64,000 nucleotides of DNA from Dromiciops gliroides (GCF_019393635.1 NC_057864.1:440756322-440820321); one strand, 5' to 3'; shown: positions 12,145 to 24,320, counted from the first letter of the stretch. A program made the numbers and translations. Notes: a model not told the origin generated them from the sequence alone.

Positions 12145-13179
12145 GAGAGAGAGTTGTAAAAGGACTGCCTTGCAGCAGTGAAGGCCCTTTTGAAGTTACA
12201 TAATAAAAATTGTTAACAACATTGAACAGAAACTCAAAAGCAAAAATTGGATTTTCCATACGAACAGCATGAATACCTACAAAAATGGAGAGATTTTTTT
12301 TAATTAAATAGGGGGAGCTAGGTGGTGATAGACTTGGTGTAGAGTGAAGTTTATTTTCTTTTTCCCTTCCTAATGTTGGAATTTGTTCATTGATATTTTT
12401 AAGCACATAGAGAAGGGATTCTTTTAGTCCTGTGGACATTCAGAAGAGCAGTCTGTAAAGGCTTTAATCAGTCCAGTAAGTGTTTTTAATAAGTGTTTTT
12501 AATCAGTCCAGGTAAGTGAATAAGGTGATCCTCAACTATATCTTGATTTCTACCTTTAGATTAATAGCATGTAAAATAATCATCTAATATTTTTGTAACC
12601 ACTTGGTTTTACAGGTGAGAAAACTGAGTCTTAAGTTCTGAAATTGTATTCACTATAAAAAGCACTTTTAGCTAAATGCAGTTCCAATTTTAAATGAAAC
12701 TTTTAACAAAATCTTGCACAAACATATTACAGTATTTGGCACAGATCCTTGATAGAAAGCTATAGTTAGCACTGTAATAATATTTAGCAATGCACTTGAA
12801 CTATCTATGTGTACATGGCTGTGGTAGATACAGTGAGATAAAATATGGGCAGAGAAAAACAGAGAGAAAAAGTCTAGAGGCACAAGAAGGGGGGTGGGGA
12901 TGGTGCTTTGGAGAAATTCCAATTAAAAACCCACCATTCTTGGGTATTGGAAGAACCCAGAAATTTATCAATGAACAATGTGAAGTACCATTTAGCTTTT
13001 AGCTTGTGATGTAAGAATTATGCTTATAACAGGACCTTAAATATCTAGGTTGAATTACAAATTAAGGCAGCTGGAGACTGTTTCCTGCATTTCATGTTGT
13101 AGTGAGCCATTGACAGATATGTATTGTGAGTTCCTTTATTTGGATAAATATTTGGTCTGTGGTTAAGAATGCTATTCAA
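12145..13179. other. Intronic sequence without recognised features
   Basis: No gene, RNA or repeat could be recognised. A short tandem echo ('aagtgtttttaat' twice) occurs near 12478-12502. Confidence 0.45.
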
Positions 13180-13334
13180 GGGGCAGCTAGGTGGCGCAGT
13201 GGATAGAGCACCGGCCCTGGAGTCAAGAGTAGCTGAGTTCAAATCTGGCCTCAGACATTTGACACTAGCTGTGTGACCCTGAGCAAGTCACTTAACCCTC
13301 ATTGCCCTGCTTAAAAAAACCCCCAAAACAGCAA
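13180..13334 (+). repeat. WSINE1-like SINE
   Basis: Complete copy. The flanks 'aagaatgctattcaag' and 'aaagaatacaattcaag' form a worn target-site duplication. Confidence 0.9.
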
Positions 13335-13745
13335 AGAATACAATTCAAGAGTATATATTCTAGGATGCTTGGGGCTCCATGAAACTCTGAAAATGATGAA
13401 AAGTCTTTGGGAATTAAACATGGGGATTTTGAAAGGAAGGGAAAAAAGGATTCACTTAAATAGCAGTCATAGCAGCTGGAATTTGAGTTCTGGGCACCAC
13501 ATTTTAGGAAGGACACAGTTTAACATGAGTGCTTCAGGGGAACATACAACTAAGGTGGGTGGTAAAGGACCAGTTGAGGGAAATAGGGAGGTTTGGCCTG
13601 AAGAAGAGAAGACATAAGGAGGAACATGGTAGTTGTCTCTAGGTATATAAAGAGTTTTTTCTGAAAGCCGGATCATAAATTACCTAGAAAAGGTTATACT
13701 AGTCACAGTTGAGGTGAGGAGATGGGATAATACCCAGATAGGGTA
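13335..13745 (+). repeat. L3/CR1-type LINE 3' region
   Basis: 'ctggaatttgagttctgggc', 'cctgaagaagagaagacata' and 'atggtagttgtctctaggta' follow the order of the mammalian L3 (CR1-like) 3' region. It is diverged and truncated. Confidence 0.6.
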
Positions 13746-13950
13746 AAAAGGTTGAGGAAAAGCTTTTTTTTTAAGAGTTGAAAAAAATTGAGTGTATGTA
13801 AATGTGAAAGGGCCAATGGAGAGGAAAAGATTAGACATGAATGAGTTATGAGACTTTATAATAATAATTCATCTTTATGTATCACTTCAAAATTTATAAT
13901 GTTCCTTTCCTTAAACAATTCTGTGAAGAGGGAAGTCGAAGTGTTATTAT

Positions 13951-14109
13951 TTGGGGGGGAGGGAGGCAATTGAGGTTAAGTGACTTGCCCAGGGTCACAC
14001 AGCTAGTAAGTGCCAAGTGTCTGAGGTAGTCGGATTTGAACTCAGGTCCTCCTGAATCCAGGGCTGGTGCTCTATCCACTGCGTCACCTAGCTGCTCCCA
14101 CCCCCACCC
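13951..14109 (-). repeat. WSINE1-like SINE
   Basis: Reverse copy flanked by 'gaagtgttatt' on both sides. The head is followed by extra C-rich bases before the right duplication. Confidence 0.9.
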
Positions 14110-14208
14110 CGAAGTGTTATTTTTTTAGCAAATTGTTTAACTCTTGGGCCTCAGGTTTCTCATCTTTAACATAAGAAGTTTGGAATAGTTGGCTTCTACC
14201 CTATCATT

Positions 14209-14354
14209 CTTTTTTTTTTGCGGGGCAATGGGGGTTAAGTGACTTGCCCAGGGTCACACAGCTAGTAAGTGTCAAGTGTCTGAGGCCCGATTTGGACACA
14301 GGTACTCCTGACTCCAGGGCCAGCGCTTTATCCACTGTGCCACTTAGCTGCCCC
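14209..14354 (-). repeat. WSINE1-like SINE
   Basis: Complete reverse copy. 'taccctatcattctt' on the left and 'ataccattctt' on the right form an imperfect duplication. Confidence 0.9.
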
Positions 14355-14374
14355 GATACCATTCTTAATAGCTC

Positions 14375-14520
14375 TAAATCTGTTATTTTGTGATCCATTT
14401 TACAGGTGAAGAAATAGGATTAGAGAGAGAAAGTGATTTGATTGTGGTCATATAGCTAGTGAGTATTGGAGTTTATGTTCAAGCTCAATGCTAAAGCGTG
14501 ACTAACATAGCCTTTTCTAG
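14375..14520 (-). repeat. MIR-type fragment
   Basis: 'ttttacaggtgaagaaatag' followed by 'gtcatatagctagtgag' is the antisense of a MIR core. Confidence 0.5.
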
Positions 14521-14584
14521 GTAAATTCTCTCAGCTCCCCATTAACCTCATGAAACCCTGTTTTCAAATGCCGAATAACATTGA

Positions 14585-14735
14585 CTATTTTAGTGTAGTG
14601 AAAAGAAAGCTGGTTTGGGAGTCCCAGGTCTGAGTTCTAATTCTGATCTGCTGGTAACTTGAAACCTTGGGTAAATCACTTAACCTGAACATTAGTTTTT
14701 TTCACCTATAAAGAGGTTTGGGAAAATAAAATTCT
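14585..14735 (+). repeat. MIR-type SINE
   Basis: 'gggagtcccaggtctgagtt', 'aaccttgggtaaatcactta' and 'cacctataaagaggtttggg' follow the MIR order. Confidence 0.6.
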
Positions 14736-15016
14736 AAATTAAAAAATAAATTAAGAAGTTTGGGCTAAATGAATTCTAGGGTCTTTTCCCCATCTTTAAA
14801 AAAAAATTGAGTCTTAATTCCTCTTGAAGACACTAAATTTCTGAAGGGTCCTTGGTTCTTTTCCTTTTTTTGAAAGAATGTTAGCATTGCATTACTGTAG
14901 AAGTCCTTCCAAAAGCTCAGATAAATTTACCTTTTTATATTTCTCTGAAATCTTCTATTTGTATTTCAGGATTCAAACTTGACTTCTAGTCCTTTTCATC
15001 AGAAATGCTTAAAAGA

Positions 15017-15125
15017 GGGGGCAGCTAGGTGGTGCAGTGGATAAAGCACGGGCCCTGAAGTCAGGAGGACCCGAGTTCAAATCCGGCCTCAGACACTTGA
15101 TACTTCCTAGCTGTGTGACCCTGGG
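15017..15125 (+). repeat. WSINE1-like SINE, 3' truncated
   Basis: The head and body are intact down to 'gctgtgtgaccctggg', then the sequence switches abruptly to unrelated DNA with no poly(A). Loss of the 3' end points to a later deletion, because target-primed insertion normally preserves that end. Confidence 0.88.
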
Positions 15126-15590
15126 TTTCAGCAGATTGCTACTGGAATCAGGCATTATTAGCCCATTGGGAGGCTCTGAAGGTGTAGAGAAACTGAACTG
15201 CCTGATACCCTTTAGTTTGGGACTCCTGCCCTGCTTATTTTCATTGCAAGCTTATGTGCAAAGCCAAAGGCTAGAACCGAGTTGCTGTTCAGCAACTAGG
15301 ATCAGTCACACAGGTACTGATTGCTTCTTTCTTACTATAAGTCCCAGAGAGAACTGAAACCTAAAGTCAATCTACCAACAACAAAATGTATTTCAACTTT
15401 TTGGAATGTGACATTATGCTAAATAAGATGAGAATAACGACAAGAAAAAAATGGTGGATTGTTTATTGTAAAAAAGGGGCTATCATGACGAAGGGTTAGA
15501 CTTGCCCCTGAAAGATTAGGGGTGATGGGTAGAATTTTAAGAGAATCAGATTTAGGTTCATTTTAAAGAAAAAAATGACAGTTCAAAAGT
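15126..15590. other. Intronic sequence without recognised features
   Basis: Unassigned sequence that begins exactly where the truncated SINE stops. Confidence 0.45.
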
Positions 15591-15594
15591 GTGT

Positions 15595-15745
15595 TAGAGG
15601 CTGCTTTGGGACAGTGAGTTCCAATTCCTCAGGGTTTTAAAGTAGAGGGTGAATGATCTTTTTCAGTTTTGTTGTAGAGAAGAATTGTCTTTGTGTACAC
15701 ATTGGATTCGATGGCCTCTGCAGTCTCTTCTAACTCAGATTCTGG
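15595..15745 (+). repeat. L3/CR1-type LINE 3' end
   Basis: 'attggattcgatggcctctg' followed by 'cagtctcttctaactcagat' is the typical L3/CR1 terminal wording. Confidence 0.55.
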
Positions 15746-16693
15746 GGTGGCACCCCAACTTTTCCCCAAGAATCTTGTTTTTCTGTATTTCTTTTCTGAT
15801 TTTTTTTTTTTTTGCCAAAGGGCAGATAGAAAATTCTTAATGTTTACTAATTAACTGAGCGTAGATCGTTTCTGAGACCCTTCTGCACAGTGTATCCAGG
15901 ATAGTTTATGTCCAGTTCTTTGTCTTCATAATCAAGTTCATTTCCTGGGTTCTAGTCACTCTTGCTTTTCTTTTGACAAAACTTACCTTTTACTTTTGTT
16001 CGCCACACCTTGTCCCCTAAATGCCATCATAACATACTTTGTAAGTGGGTATAATATTATCAACTAAGGAAAGCTCTGAAGAGGCAGAGTAACCGAGAAA
16101 TGATATGCATACGTATACTGGAAAGATGTAGGGCTACTTCAACAATAAGTAGAACCCACAGTTCAACAGAAAATGAGAAAGGAAATACTTGATATCTCTT
16201 CCATCCTCATCTTCCAATAGTATTCCACAAGCAGCTGTGATATGTTCAAAAGCTACAATTTTAAAATTCAAGAATGATGGCCTACCATTATACTTACTTC
16301 TGATTTGGACTGGGTTAGAGTATACATATCTAGACACACCAACTCAATTTACTTGCCTAAGTTTCTTAAAATAGACAGAATGATATTTTGTTCATCTGTG
16401 AATTAATATGCTCTGGTTAAAGAAAAAAGCAAGTGGCATACTGGTGGTCTGGCCTTATATGAATGCACTGACATCCAGGTCTCTATTCTCCTTTACATGA
16501 ATATTAACCAATTCAAATTTCTTAACAGCATTTTCTTTTCCATGCTCTTCTTGGGAAGAAAGCAGCCTATCACTAGGACCTAAGTCACTAACTACAAAGT
16601 TCTAGTTCCAAGATTCAGTTACCAAAAACCAAAACAAAACAAAAAACTTCCAATGTTCTTATAGGACTTAATATCTAAGGGCATTAAAGATAT
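15746..16693. other. Intronic sequence without recognised features
   Basis: AT-rich, with no recognised gene, RNA or repeat. Confidence 0.45.
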
Positions 16694-16850
16694 GGGGGGG
16701 GGGGGGCGGCTAGGTGGCGTAGTGGATAGAGCACCAGCCCTGGATTCAGGAGGACCTGAGTTCAAATCCGGCCTCAGACACTTGACACTTACTAGCTGTG
16801 TGACCCTGGGCAAGTCACTTAACCCCCATTGCCCCATTAAAAAAAAAAAA
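16694..16850 (+). repeat. WSINE1-like SINE (first of a pair)
   Basis: Complete copy preceded by a G-rich run, flanked by 'taaagatat' and 'aaaagatat'. Its tail abuts the next SINE with only about 9 bases between them. Confidence 0.92.
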
Positions 16851-16859
16851 AGATATCGT

Positions 16860-17010
16860 GGGGGCAGTTAGGTGGTGCAGTGGATAAAGCACCAGCCCTG
16901 GATTCAGGAGGACCTGAGTTCAAATCCGGCCTCAGACACTTGACACTTACTAGCTGTGTGACCCTGGGCAAGTCACTTAACCCTCATTGCCCCACCCCCA
17001 CCCCAAATTA
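16860..17010 (+). repeat. WSINE1-like SINE (second of a pair)
   Basis: Complete copy directly after the previous one in the same orientation. The duplication 'aaaaagatatcgtg' / 'aaaaagatattgtg' reuses the tail and target of the first SINE. Confidence 0.92.
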
Positions 17011-17147
17011 AAAAGATATTGTGAATCAATCATTTTCCATCACCATCAGATTTCAAGTATGCTCTGAGTGATATAGATTGTCTAAGAGCCTGGTTAGTGT
17101 TAAGTCATAAGACATAGCGATTGCCTTTTGACATTAGCTAAGTACAG

Positions 17148-17303
17148 GAGCAGCTAGGTGGCATAGTGGATAGAGCACTGGCCCTGGAGTCAGGAGGACC
17201 TGAGTTCAAATTCGGCCTCAGACACTTAACACTAGCTGTGTGACCCTAGGCAAGTCACTTAACCCCAACTGCCTTACCAAAAAAATTAAAAAAAAAAAAA
17301 ACA
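17148..17303 (+). repeat. WSINE1-like SINE
   Basis: Complete copy with a perfect duplication, 'acattagctaagtacag', on both sides. Confidence 0.94.
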
Positions 17304-17876
17304 CAAGACATTAGCTAAGTACAGAAAAGCTCACTGACAGAAATTGTTACTAGTGTTGAATTATTTGGTCAAAATGAACCCATGAAACAGATTTTTAAAA
17401 TATAGTGATAATGAGCAAATTACCATGAGAGAAAAATTTAAATTCACTAATAATTATGAAAACTTCAAAGAATTATTATCTATATCCTCTCCAGGAAGCC
17501 ATAATCTTCTAATATAATGTATCTCTTGTATATTTGAAACAGAAAAGGGTCCCTTAATGGTCCTCTCACTTCAGGATTCAGTGGCATAATAGAAAAAGGA
17601 CTGGAACCCTGGTCAAGTCATTTAATGACTGTCAGCTTCAGGTGCCCCCAAAATGAGGACACCACCAACCTCCACTTCAATATTTAGGCATGAACTGCTG
17701 GTAACCCCTGCAAGTAAACCATTAGACCATAAACCTTACAATGCCAAAGGGCAAAGAATAATCAGTACAAAATTGCAAGCTCTTATTAGTTCAATAAAAG
17801 AAAAAAGTATACTAATCTATCAACTGATTTCCATACCAAAGTCAAAGAATAAAGGGATTTAAAAATAATTAAAATT
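17304..17876. other. Intronic sequence without recognised features
   Basis: AT-rich sequence. A weak MIR-like trace occurs near 17600-17640. No gene is seen. Confidence 0.4.
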
Positions 17877-18022
17877 GGGGCAGCTAGATGGCACAGTGGA
17901 TAAAGCACTGGCCTTGGATTCAGGAAGACCTGAGTTCAAATCCGGCCTCAGACACTTGACATTTACTAGCTGTGTGACCCTGGGCAAGTCACTTAACCCT
18001 CATTGCCCTGCAAAAAAACAAA
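17877..18022 (+). repeat. WSINE1-like SINE
   Basis: Complete copy flanked by 'aaataattaaaatt' on both sides. Confidence 0.94.
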
Positions 18023-18119
18023 CAAAATAATTAAAATTAACATCAACTAGGCAGAAAAACTGTAAAGCTACCAAAAATTTCAATTGTTTAAATTTTGAGT
18101 TAAAAATTGATTGAGAGAC

Positions 18120-19110
18120 AGAGAATTTAAGCAGAGTCCCAACACCCTCTCTAAATGATGTTACAGACCATTTGGGTGAAATCTCGATGTGGGAAGAGAC
18201 ACAAGAGATTTTGTAGCGGTGTATTCTACAGACTCCCTGGACAAAAGAAAAAAAAATGAGGAATTCGAGAAACAGATAAACCTGGCACAGAGGCATGATA
18301 CAGTAGTAATGGGAAATTTGAATTATCTATACCTGCTGCAACTATCCATGTCAAAAGCAAAGCAGCTAATAATGTCTTGACTTGCCCTAAAAATATTTTC
18401 TCTCTCCAAATAACAGAAGAATCAACAAGAGGAAATTTTATTCTGGATTTGATACTCATGAACAGAGAGACCTGGCTGCTGGTGTGAAAATGATGGGAAC
18501 TTTAAGGGGAATTGATTGCTCACTCTTACAGTTTGTGACAGAGGAGAAGAAAACTAGGTATATAGTCTGTCATAAACCCTAGATTTTAGGAAAGCAAACT
18601 TCAAAGGGTTCAGAGGAACAGGCAGAAACAGAACAGTTCTACAGGGAGAAGTTAGCCAGGAATTGTGGAAAATTCAAGGATGAAATTCCAAAAGACACAA
18701 GAGGAAACATTCCAATGAGTGAGAAAAATTATCTGAAGAAACCAATTCTCACAAGATGCACAGGGAACCCAACTAACTTATATTTACAAAGAAATATGTA
18801 GAAAACGGAGGCAAGGCCAGGTAATGGAGTATGAATATAAAAGTATGGCATTGTCTTATGAAAATATGATCGGAATCAGCTGAGGATGGTGAGTAAAACT
18901 AAAAAGAACAAAATGTTCTCTGTGTTTTAGCTATAATGGAGGAAAAAGGAAACCCATAGAAGGGATTCTTTGCACATCAAGGCAGCAGACATTTAACTTA
19001 CTTGCTGAGAGAGATGGCTGCCATGGCCAACAAGTTAAAATATAGATTCATTTCTAAAATCTTACCAAGAAGGATGATGGACAATTAAAAGCAGTATCAT
19101 CTAATAAGAG
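18120..19110 (+). mobile_element. Degraded CR1/L3 LINE (endonuclease end)
   Basis: Broken frames give 'MGNLNYLYLL' (the family has a GDFNLP-like motif there), 'FDTHEQRDL' / 'DLILMNRETWLL' and, near 18575-18605, 'LDFRKANFKGFR'. These are CR1/L3 ORF2 landmarks between the endonuclease and reverse transcriptase. Stops are frequent and the copy is ancient. Confidence 0.6.
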
Positions 19111-19114
19111 ACAG

Positions 19115-19330
19115 CCAGCCGTACCGTACAGCAGATAGAGTGCCTGCCAGGCCTGGAATCAGGAAAACCTATATTCAAATTAACCTTTGACACGTACTAG
19201 TTGTGTGACCCTGTTTGCCTCAGTTTCCTCATCTGTAAGTAAAACGAGATTGAGAAGGATATGACAAACTACTCCAGTATCTTTGCCAAGAAAACCCCAA
19301 AAGAGTCACAACCAAAAATGACTAAACAAG
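19115..19330 (+). repeat. Mar1-like CORE-SINE
   Basis: The head 'cagatagagtgcctgccagg' and a core with 'gttgtgtgaccctgtttgcc' are followed by 'gatatgacaaactactccag' and 'ctttgccaagaaaacccc'. That tail is shared with the copies at 29468 and 62560 and, in antisense, at 31470, 34044 and 57703. The family name is from memory. Confidence 0.75.
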
Positions 19331-20250
19331 AAATCTTATAGAGCAAAGAAATAATTCAGCGTAAGACCAATCTAAAGAAAGCATAACAAGATATACAAAT
19401 ATATAAAGTCATCTCAAGAATATTCAAGGATAAAAACTAGAAAAGGACAAAACTAGAAGACAAATGGAAATGATATGCAGAAATTATTACAAGGGACTTT
19501 TTCCCATCAAGAAGAGAGCCACAAATAGTATAGAGGAGTCTGGATGAAAAACAGCAGCCCACACACAGATAACCTTAAGGAAACATTGCTACTCACGAGG
19601 GGAAGAGCACAGTTGCTAGCAGGGACAGTCTCAAGCGTGTGATCTCCATGCCAGCCGTACATTTCTAGCAGTGGGCAGCACACAGGGATGGTTGGGCGTA
19701 ATACCCATGCTCGGGTTGAAAATCCAAAGCTCTTCAGGGCTCAAACTTTGTCTCATTTGAAACAAAGCCAGTATGACACCAATGGGAGACCTGCCCTATT
19801 ATGCATAGGAGGAACAAAGTGAGGGTTTGCCTAATAAGGAGTGGAGAAATAAAGAGTAGGAAGTAGAGGAATTAACCAATTTAGCAAGAAGCTAAAAAGG
19901 GTTAATTAGCCTTGGCCTACTTGTCTCCTGGGAGTCTGGGTCATACCAGTCAGACCAATCTTCACTGGTCAACACCATCACACTTGGACCCCAACATAAT
20001 AGGCATCCTTGAGAAGTAGAAACAGCACTAAAAAAAAATCAAATTCAGGAAAAGCAGCTGGGATTGGAGCAGATAGAAACAGGAGATCTATGCTGCAGGC
20101 AATAAAATGGTGAAGTCATTGAAGGACCAAGTTATAAGGTAGCTAAAGGAGAAGATACCAAAGGTGTGTGTGTGGCAGGGGGGAGTTCCCTAAATAGTTA
20201 TCACCAAAAAAAGGCCAGGTAAGAAAACATCAACCACCACCAACCTGACC
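19331..20250. other. Intronic sequence without recognised features
   Basis: No gene or repeat was assigned. Part of it may be internal LINE sequence linking the neighbouring fragments. Confidence 0.35.
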
Positions 20251-20690
20251 GCTCTCTTTTCTATATAAAATCTTTATGAGAGTCAGCATTCCAAATGCAG
20301 TAATACTTGGGAATAAGTAGGCTTTCACATACAATATTCAACAATGGACTCTATCTTTACCACCCCCAAGTGACTGAAGGGTATGAAGAACATAAGATTT
20401 GACTGGGCTGTTTATCAGGTTAGCACAGAACAGGGAGCTTTATGCTGGTCACAAAGACTCATCACTGTAATAGATGAGATCTAACACATTCCAGGTCAAG
20501 GAGGGATTCCACATTGATGGAGAGGTCCTCCAAATGCTACTTTTTTTCAGATGATGTTGTACTTATTTTGTCAAGATACTATAAAACCTGGAAGAGATAT
20601 GCAGCAACCCAAAGGAATTTGGCTTGTTCATCCACACATAAAAGACCAAATGGATGAAGAATAGCTATTGCCCAGATTTCATTATGCATC
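20250..20690 (+). mobile_element. Possible LINE reverse-transcriptase remnant (not L1)
   Basis: Near 20545-20590 a frame reads F(S)DDVVLILS, resembling the catalytic FADD box of non-L1 LINEs such as RTE or CR1. It is preceded by 'FHIDGEVLQ'. The surroundings are too decayed to name the clade. Confidence 0.4.
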
Positions 20691-20805
20691 CGAATGTACA
20701 CCTAATAAAATAGGAGTTCTTAATCTGTGGTCTAATTAAAAACTATTTTATTGTGATTAATTTCCTTTGTAATTTTATTTTATTCTTTGTATTTAAGAAC
20801 ATTCT

Positions 20806-20961
20806 TTTTTTAATTTTTAAAAAAATTTTATGGGGCAATGAGGGTTAAGTGACTTGCCCAGGGTCACACAACTAGTATCAAATGTCTGAGGCCAGATTTG
20901 AACTCAGGTTGTCCTGAATCCAGGGCTGGTGCTTTATCCACTGTGCCACCTAGCTGCCCCC
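20806..20961 (-). repeat. WSINE1-like SINE
   Basis: Reverse copy flanked by 'atttaagaacattctt' on both sides. The body lacks a few bases at 'actagtatcaa'. Confidence 0.93.
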
Positions 20962-21131
20962 ATTTAAGAACATTCTTATGAGAAATGAGTCTACAGGCTT
21001 CACCAACTATCAGAGGAGTCCATGAAACAAAAAAGCTTAAGAACATTGATAAGTTAGTGTCCAGGAAGTCAACTTTAGTGTTCCTTAAGAGCCTTCAGTC
21101 TACGCATGTGTGGTGATGTTGAAACTGTGCA

Positions 21132-21276
21132 TTTTGGGGGGGGGGTCGGTAATGAGGGTTAAGTGACTTGCCCTTGGTCACACAGCTAGTGTCAAGTGTC
21201 TGAGGTCAGATTTGAACTCAGGTCCTCCTGAATCCAGGACTGGTGCTTTATCCACTGCACCACCTAGCTGTCCCTC
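21132..21276 (-). repeat. WSINE1-like SINE
   Basis: Reverse copy with duplication 'tgaaactgtgcat' on both sides. Confidence 0.93.
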
Positions 21277-21296
21277 CTGAAACTGTGCATATTTAA

Positions 21297-21645
21297 TCTA
21301 ATGGTCACTTATAAGAGATATGCTAGCTGTCTTCAGATATTTGAAGACCTATCATGCAGACAAGGGATTAAAGTGGTTCTGTTTGGCCCCGGAAATGACA
21401 GGAACAGGAGCAACATGTGGAAGCTACAACTTGGCTTAATGTTAATAAAAATTTCCTAACAATTAGAGCCATCCTAGAGTGGAAGGGGCTGCCTTGAGTG
21501 GTGGGTTATTCTTCATTAAAGGTGTGCATACTGAGGATGGATTACCATATGCTATGGTAGGCATTCCTTTGTGGTAATGGGGTGGAATAGATGACCTCTG
21601 AGGCTCCCTCCAATGCTGTGATGTGAAAACATTTCAGCTTTAGAT
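21297..21645 (+). repeat. L3/CR1-type LINE 3' end
   Basis: 'gctgtcttcagatatttgaa', 'ttctgtttggccccggaaat' and 'aatagatgacctctgaggct' follow the L3 3' end closely. It may belong to the same element as the segment at 18.1 kb, now split by insertions. Confidence 0.7.
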
Positions 21646-22082
21646 GACAGCAATGTTCACTGAACAATCTGAGGCTTAAGGGAAAAAAAGTCTCACTCCT
21701 AATACATAGGGACAACTTCTGATTATTCAAGACTCATTATTAATAAGTAGTCAGCTAAAAAGCTTATTACCTCAACTAGAGATTCTCAAATTTAAAAAGG
21801 CTGTATTTGAAATGCTCATTTGTAAACTGGTTATTTGGAATTCTGATCATCTCTTCCTTCACGGAAACGTTTGAACTCTAGGCCCCTCGGCTAGCCCACA
21901 AATTGGAATCCTGTACATTTATTTGCAAGAGAAAATACTAAATGTCCTAATATGTTAATACTAGTAATTAAAACTAAAAGATGAGAACTTGCAAAGTTTC
22001 TGAAGAGCAATTCTGGGTTTTAGAAGATGACAGAACTGATGATGTTCATTTTCACTTTAACAGTTACAGTGTTCCTTTCCTT
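21646..22082. other. Intronic sequence without recognised features
   Basis: No gene or repeat recognised. Confidence 0.4.
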
Positions 22083-22275
22083 TTCTTTTAAAAATATTTT
22101 ATTTTTCCCCAGTTACACATAAAGACAATTAATTAACAATTAATTAACATTAATTCTTTAAAATTTTTGAATTCCAAATTTTCTCTCTCCCTTCCTTCCC
22201 CCCTCCCAGAGACAGTAAGCAATTTGTCATAGCCTATACGTGGTCAATCATGCAAAACATATTACCCCATTCCTT
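22083..22275 (-). repeat. L1 3' UTR fragment, 5' truncated
   Basis: 'attttatttttccccagtta', then 'ccaaattttctctctccctt' and 'acagtaagcaatttgtcata' resemble, in order and wording, the 3' UTR of the L1 at 46.9-47.1 kb. This is a short antisense L1 end. Confidence 0.7.
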
Positions 22276-22689
22276 TTCTTTGATAAACTTTTAACTCACA
22301 AACAGAAGGAGAAGGGGCAATAGATTTTTTCCCCCTCCAGTAACTGGGTAAGAAATTTGAAGAGTAGGAAAGAAAGTTCAACAAGACAAAGATGTACATG
22401 AACAAATTTCAATTTAAACAATCTGTGAACTGTAAACAATGAAAAGGAAAAGGGGTGAAGAGGACATGTTTACTGACTATATTATCCCCTTCCCTCAAAG
22501 GGAAGGGATATTGGGCCAGATAGTTTCCTATGCTGGTCAACAGGTGACACTACTGATTGGCTCCCTTCCTCTCACTGTTCAAACTTTAGCAGCAGCATCC
22601 TCTCTTCCTTCCCTCTGAGAAGACAGCCTCAGTATTTACTTATTTATTTAGTATTCTCACCCGTGTAATACCATTCCAACAGACATCCC

Positions 22690-23275
22690 TTCTCCCATCT
22701 CTGATTTCTCCCTAGCACAACTGTGTTCATTCTGATTTACCTGTAATCATGCTTAGGTATCCCCAATCCTAAAAAGGAGGGCAGGAGGGAGGAAGGAAAA
22801 GCAAAAGAGTGAGCATAAGTCCAAAGAAGACCTTACTGACGGACTATCTTTATGTTAAATCCCTCACCCTAGTCCTGACTTCTCTACTGAGCTAAAGACC
22901 TATATCTCCACTCTACCGGCTATTTCAAACTAAACATCTCACTGATATCTCCAACTCGTCAAATTAAATGCCTAACTCGTGGTTTTTTTTTCCCCTATAC
23001 CTGCTCCCTTTTCAGATTTAACTATTTTTTTTTTATCTCTGACAGTCCCATCCATTCAGTCTCCAAGGTTTAAATCTCTGGAATTTATCTTGGCTATTCT
23101 CTTTCCCATACAATTAGTTATCAAATCCTATTCCATCTCACTACCTCTTGCATTCCTCCCTTCTATTCCCAATATCTACACCCTTATCACCACTTACTTG
23201 GATCTCCCATCTATCCCTCATATCACTAACAGACTGATCCTCCCCTATGCATAGATCTAGTCACTTTTTTAAAAA
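22690..23275 (+). repeat. Degraded L2-type LINE
   Basis: 'ctgagctaaagacctatatc', 'ttaaatctctggaatttatc' and 'tcaccacttacttggatctc' follow the L2 ORF 3' half read forward. Stops and frameshifts are present. Confidence 0.5.
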
Positions 23276-23428
23276 TCTGATTTAAAGAGTAAACCCACCT
23301 AAAAAAATTCTTCCCTAATACCACTAAACTCAAATCATGCCTTTGGTCTACATTGAGACACAGGCTCTGACTCCTGGCTCAGCTATAAACTGTCTGTGTG
23401 AACTTAAGTCGCTCAACATGGCCACTTT

Positions 23429-23591
23429 CTTTTTTTGTTTGTTTGGGTTTTTTTTTTTCAGGGCAATGAGGATTGTGACTTGCAAAGGGTCACACAGCTA
23501 GTAAATGTCAAGTGTCCGAGACTGGATTTGAACTCAGGTCTTTCTGAATCCAGGGCTGGTGCTTTATCCACTGCATCGCCTAGCTGCTCCT
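23429..23591 (-). repeat. WSINE1-like SINE
   Basis: Reverse copy with duplication 'aacatggccacttt' / 'aacatgggcacttt'. Confidence 0.92.
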
Positions 23592-24160
23592 AACATGGGC
23601 ACTTTCAACTGTAAAATCCAATATCACACTACTAGGTAATCTTTCTTGTCCCTCACTGTTCTACCTTCTATTACTCTATATCCCGCTAGAAATGAGAAAC
23701 CCGAGAGAGGTGTGTGAAAATCATCAGGGTAAACTGAAGTCCTTCCATTCCCTCTCACTGCATCTTTTTGGCCAACTTCCTTCCCTACATCTGCCATAAA
23801 GGAATTACCCAGTACACTTAAAGCTACATCCAGGCTACCAATCTTCCCTCTCAGAAAGTCCCTCTTATCTCCCCTCAACATGTGAGTATTCCACATCCTT
23901 TTCTAGTCATGAACAACCTTAACATTTTTATGCTACTTCTTGTGCAAAAGTGACAGTTGTCTAAGATGCTGCTCACACCTACCATGTGTCCGTCTTTCCA
24001 CTGCCCTCTGGCTTGTGATTTTGATTCTTCTGAAAAAAAATGACACTCCATGATTTGAAGCCATGCAGTATTAACAGGAGAAGGCTGGTGTGAACAAGAT
24101 GGCTTCTGCAGCAGGGTCAGATCAATAAAGGAGCCATGCAGCTACTTGGTTTGGGTTTGG
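23592..24160. other. Intronic sequence, possible L2 continuation
   Basis: A 90-residue minus-strand open frame (23624-23896) has no recognisable domain. The stretch may continue the L2 remnant to its left. Confidence 0.35.
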
Positions 24161-24162
24161 GG

Positions 24163-24320
24163 TTTGTTTTTTTTGTGTGTGTGTGTGGGGGGGGCAATGA
24201 GGGTTAAGTGACTTGCCCAGGGTCACACAGCTAGTATCAAGTGTCTGAGGCCGGATTTGAACTCGGGTCCTCCTGAATCCAGGGCTGGTGCTTTATCCAC
24301 TGTGCCACCTAGCTGCCCCC
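24163..24320 (-). repeat. WSINE1-like SINE
   Basis: Reverse copy whose tail side is T- and TG-rich. I could not define a clear target-site duplication. Confidence 0.9.
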
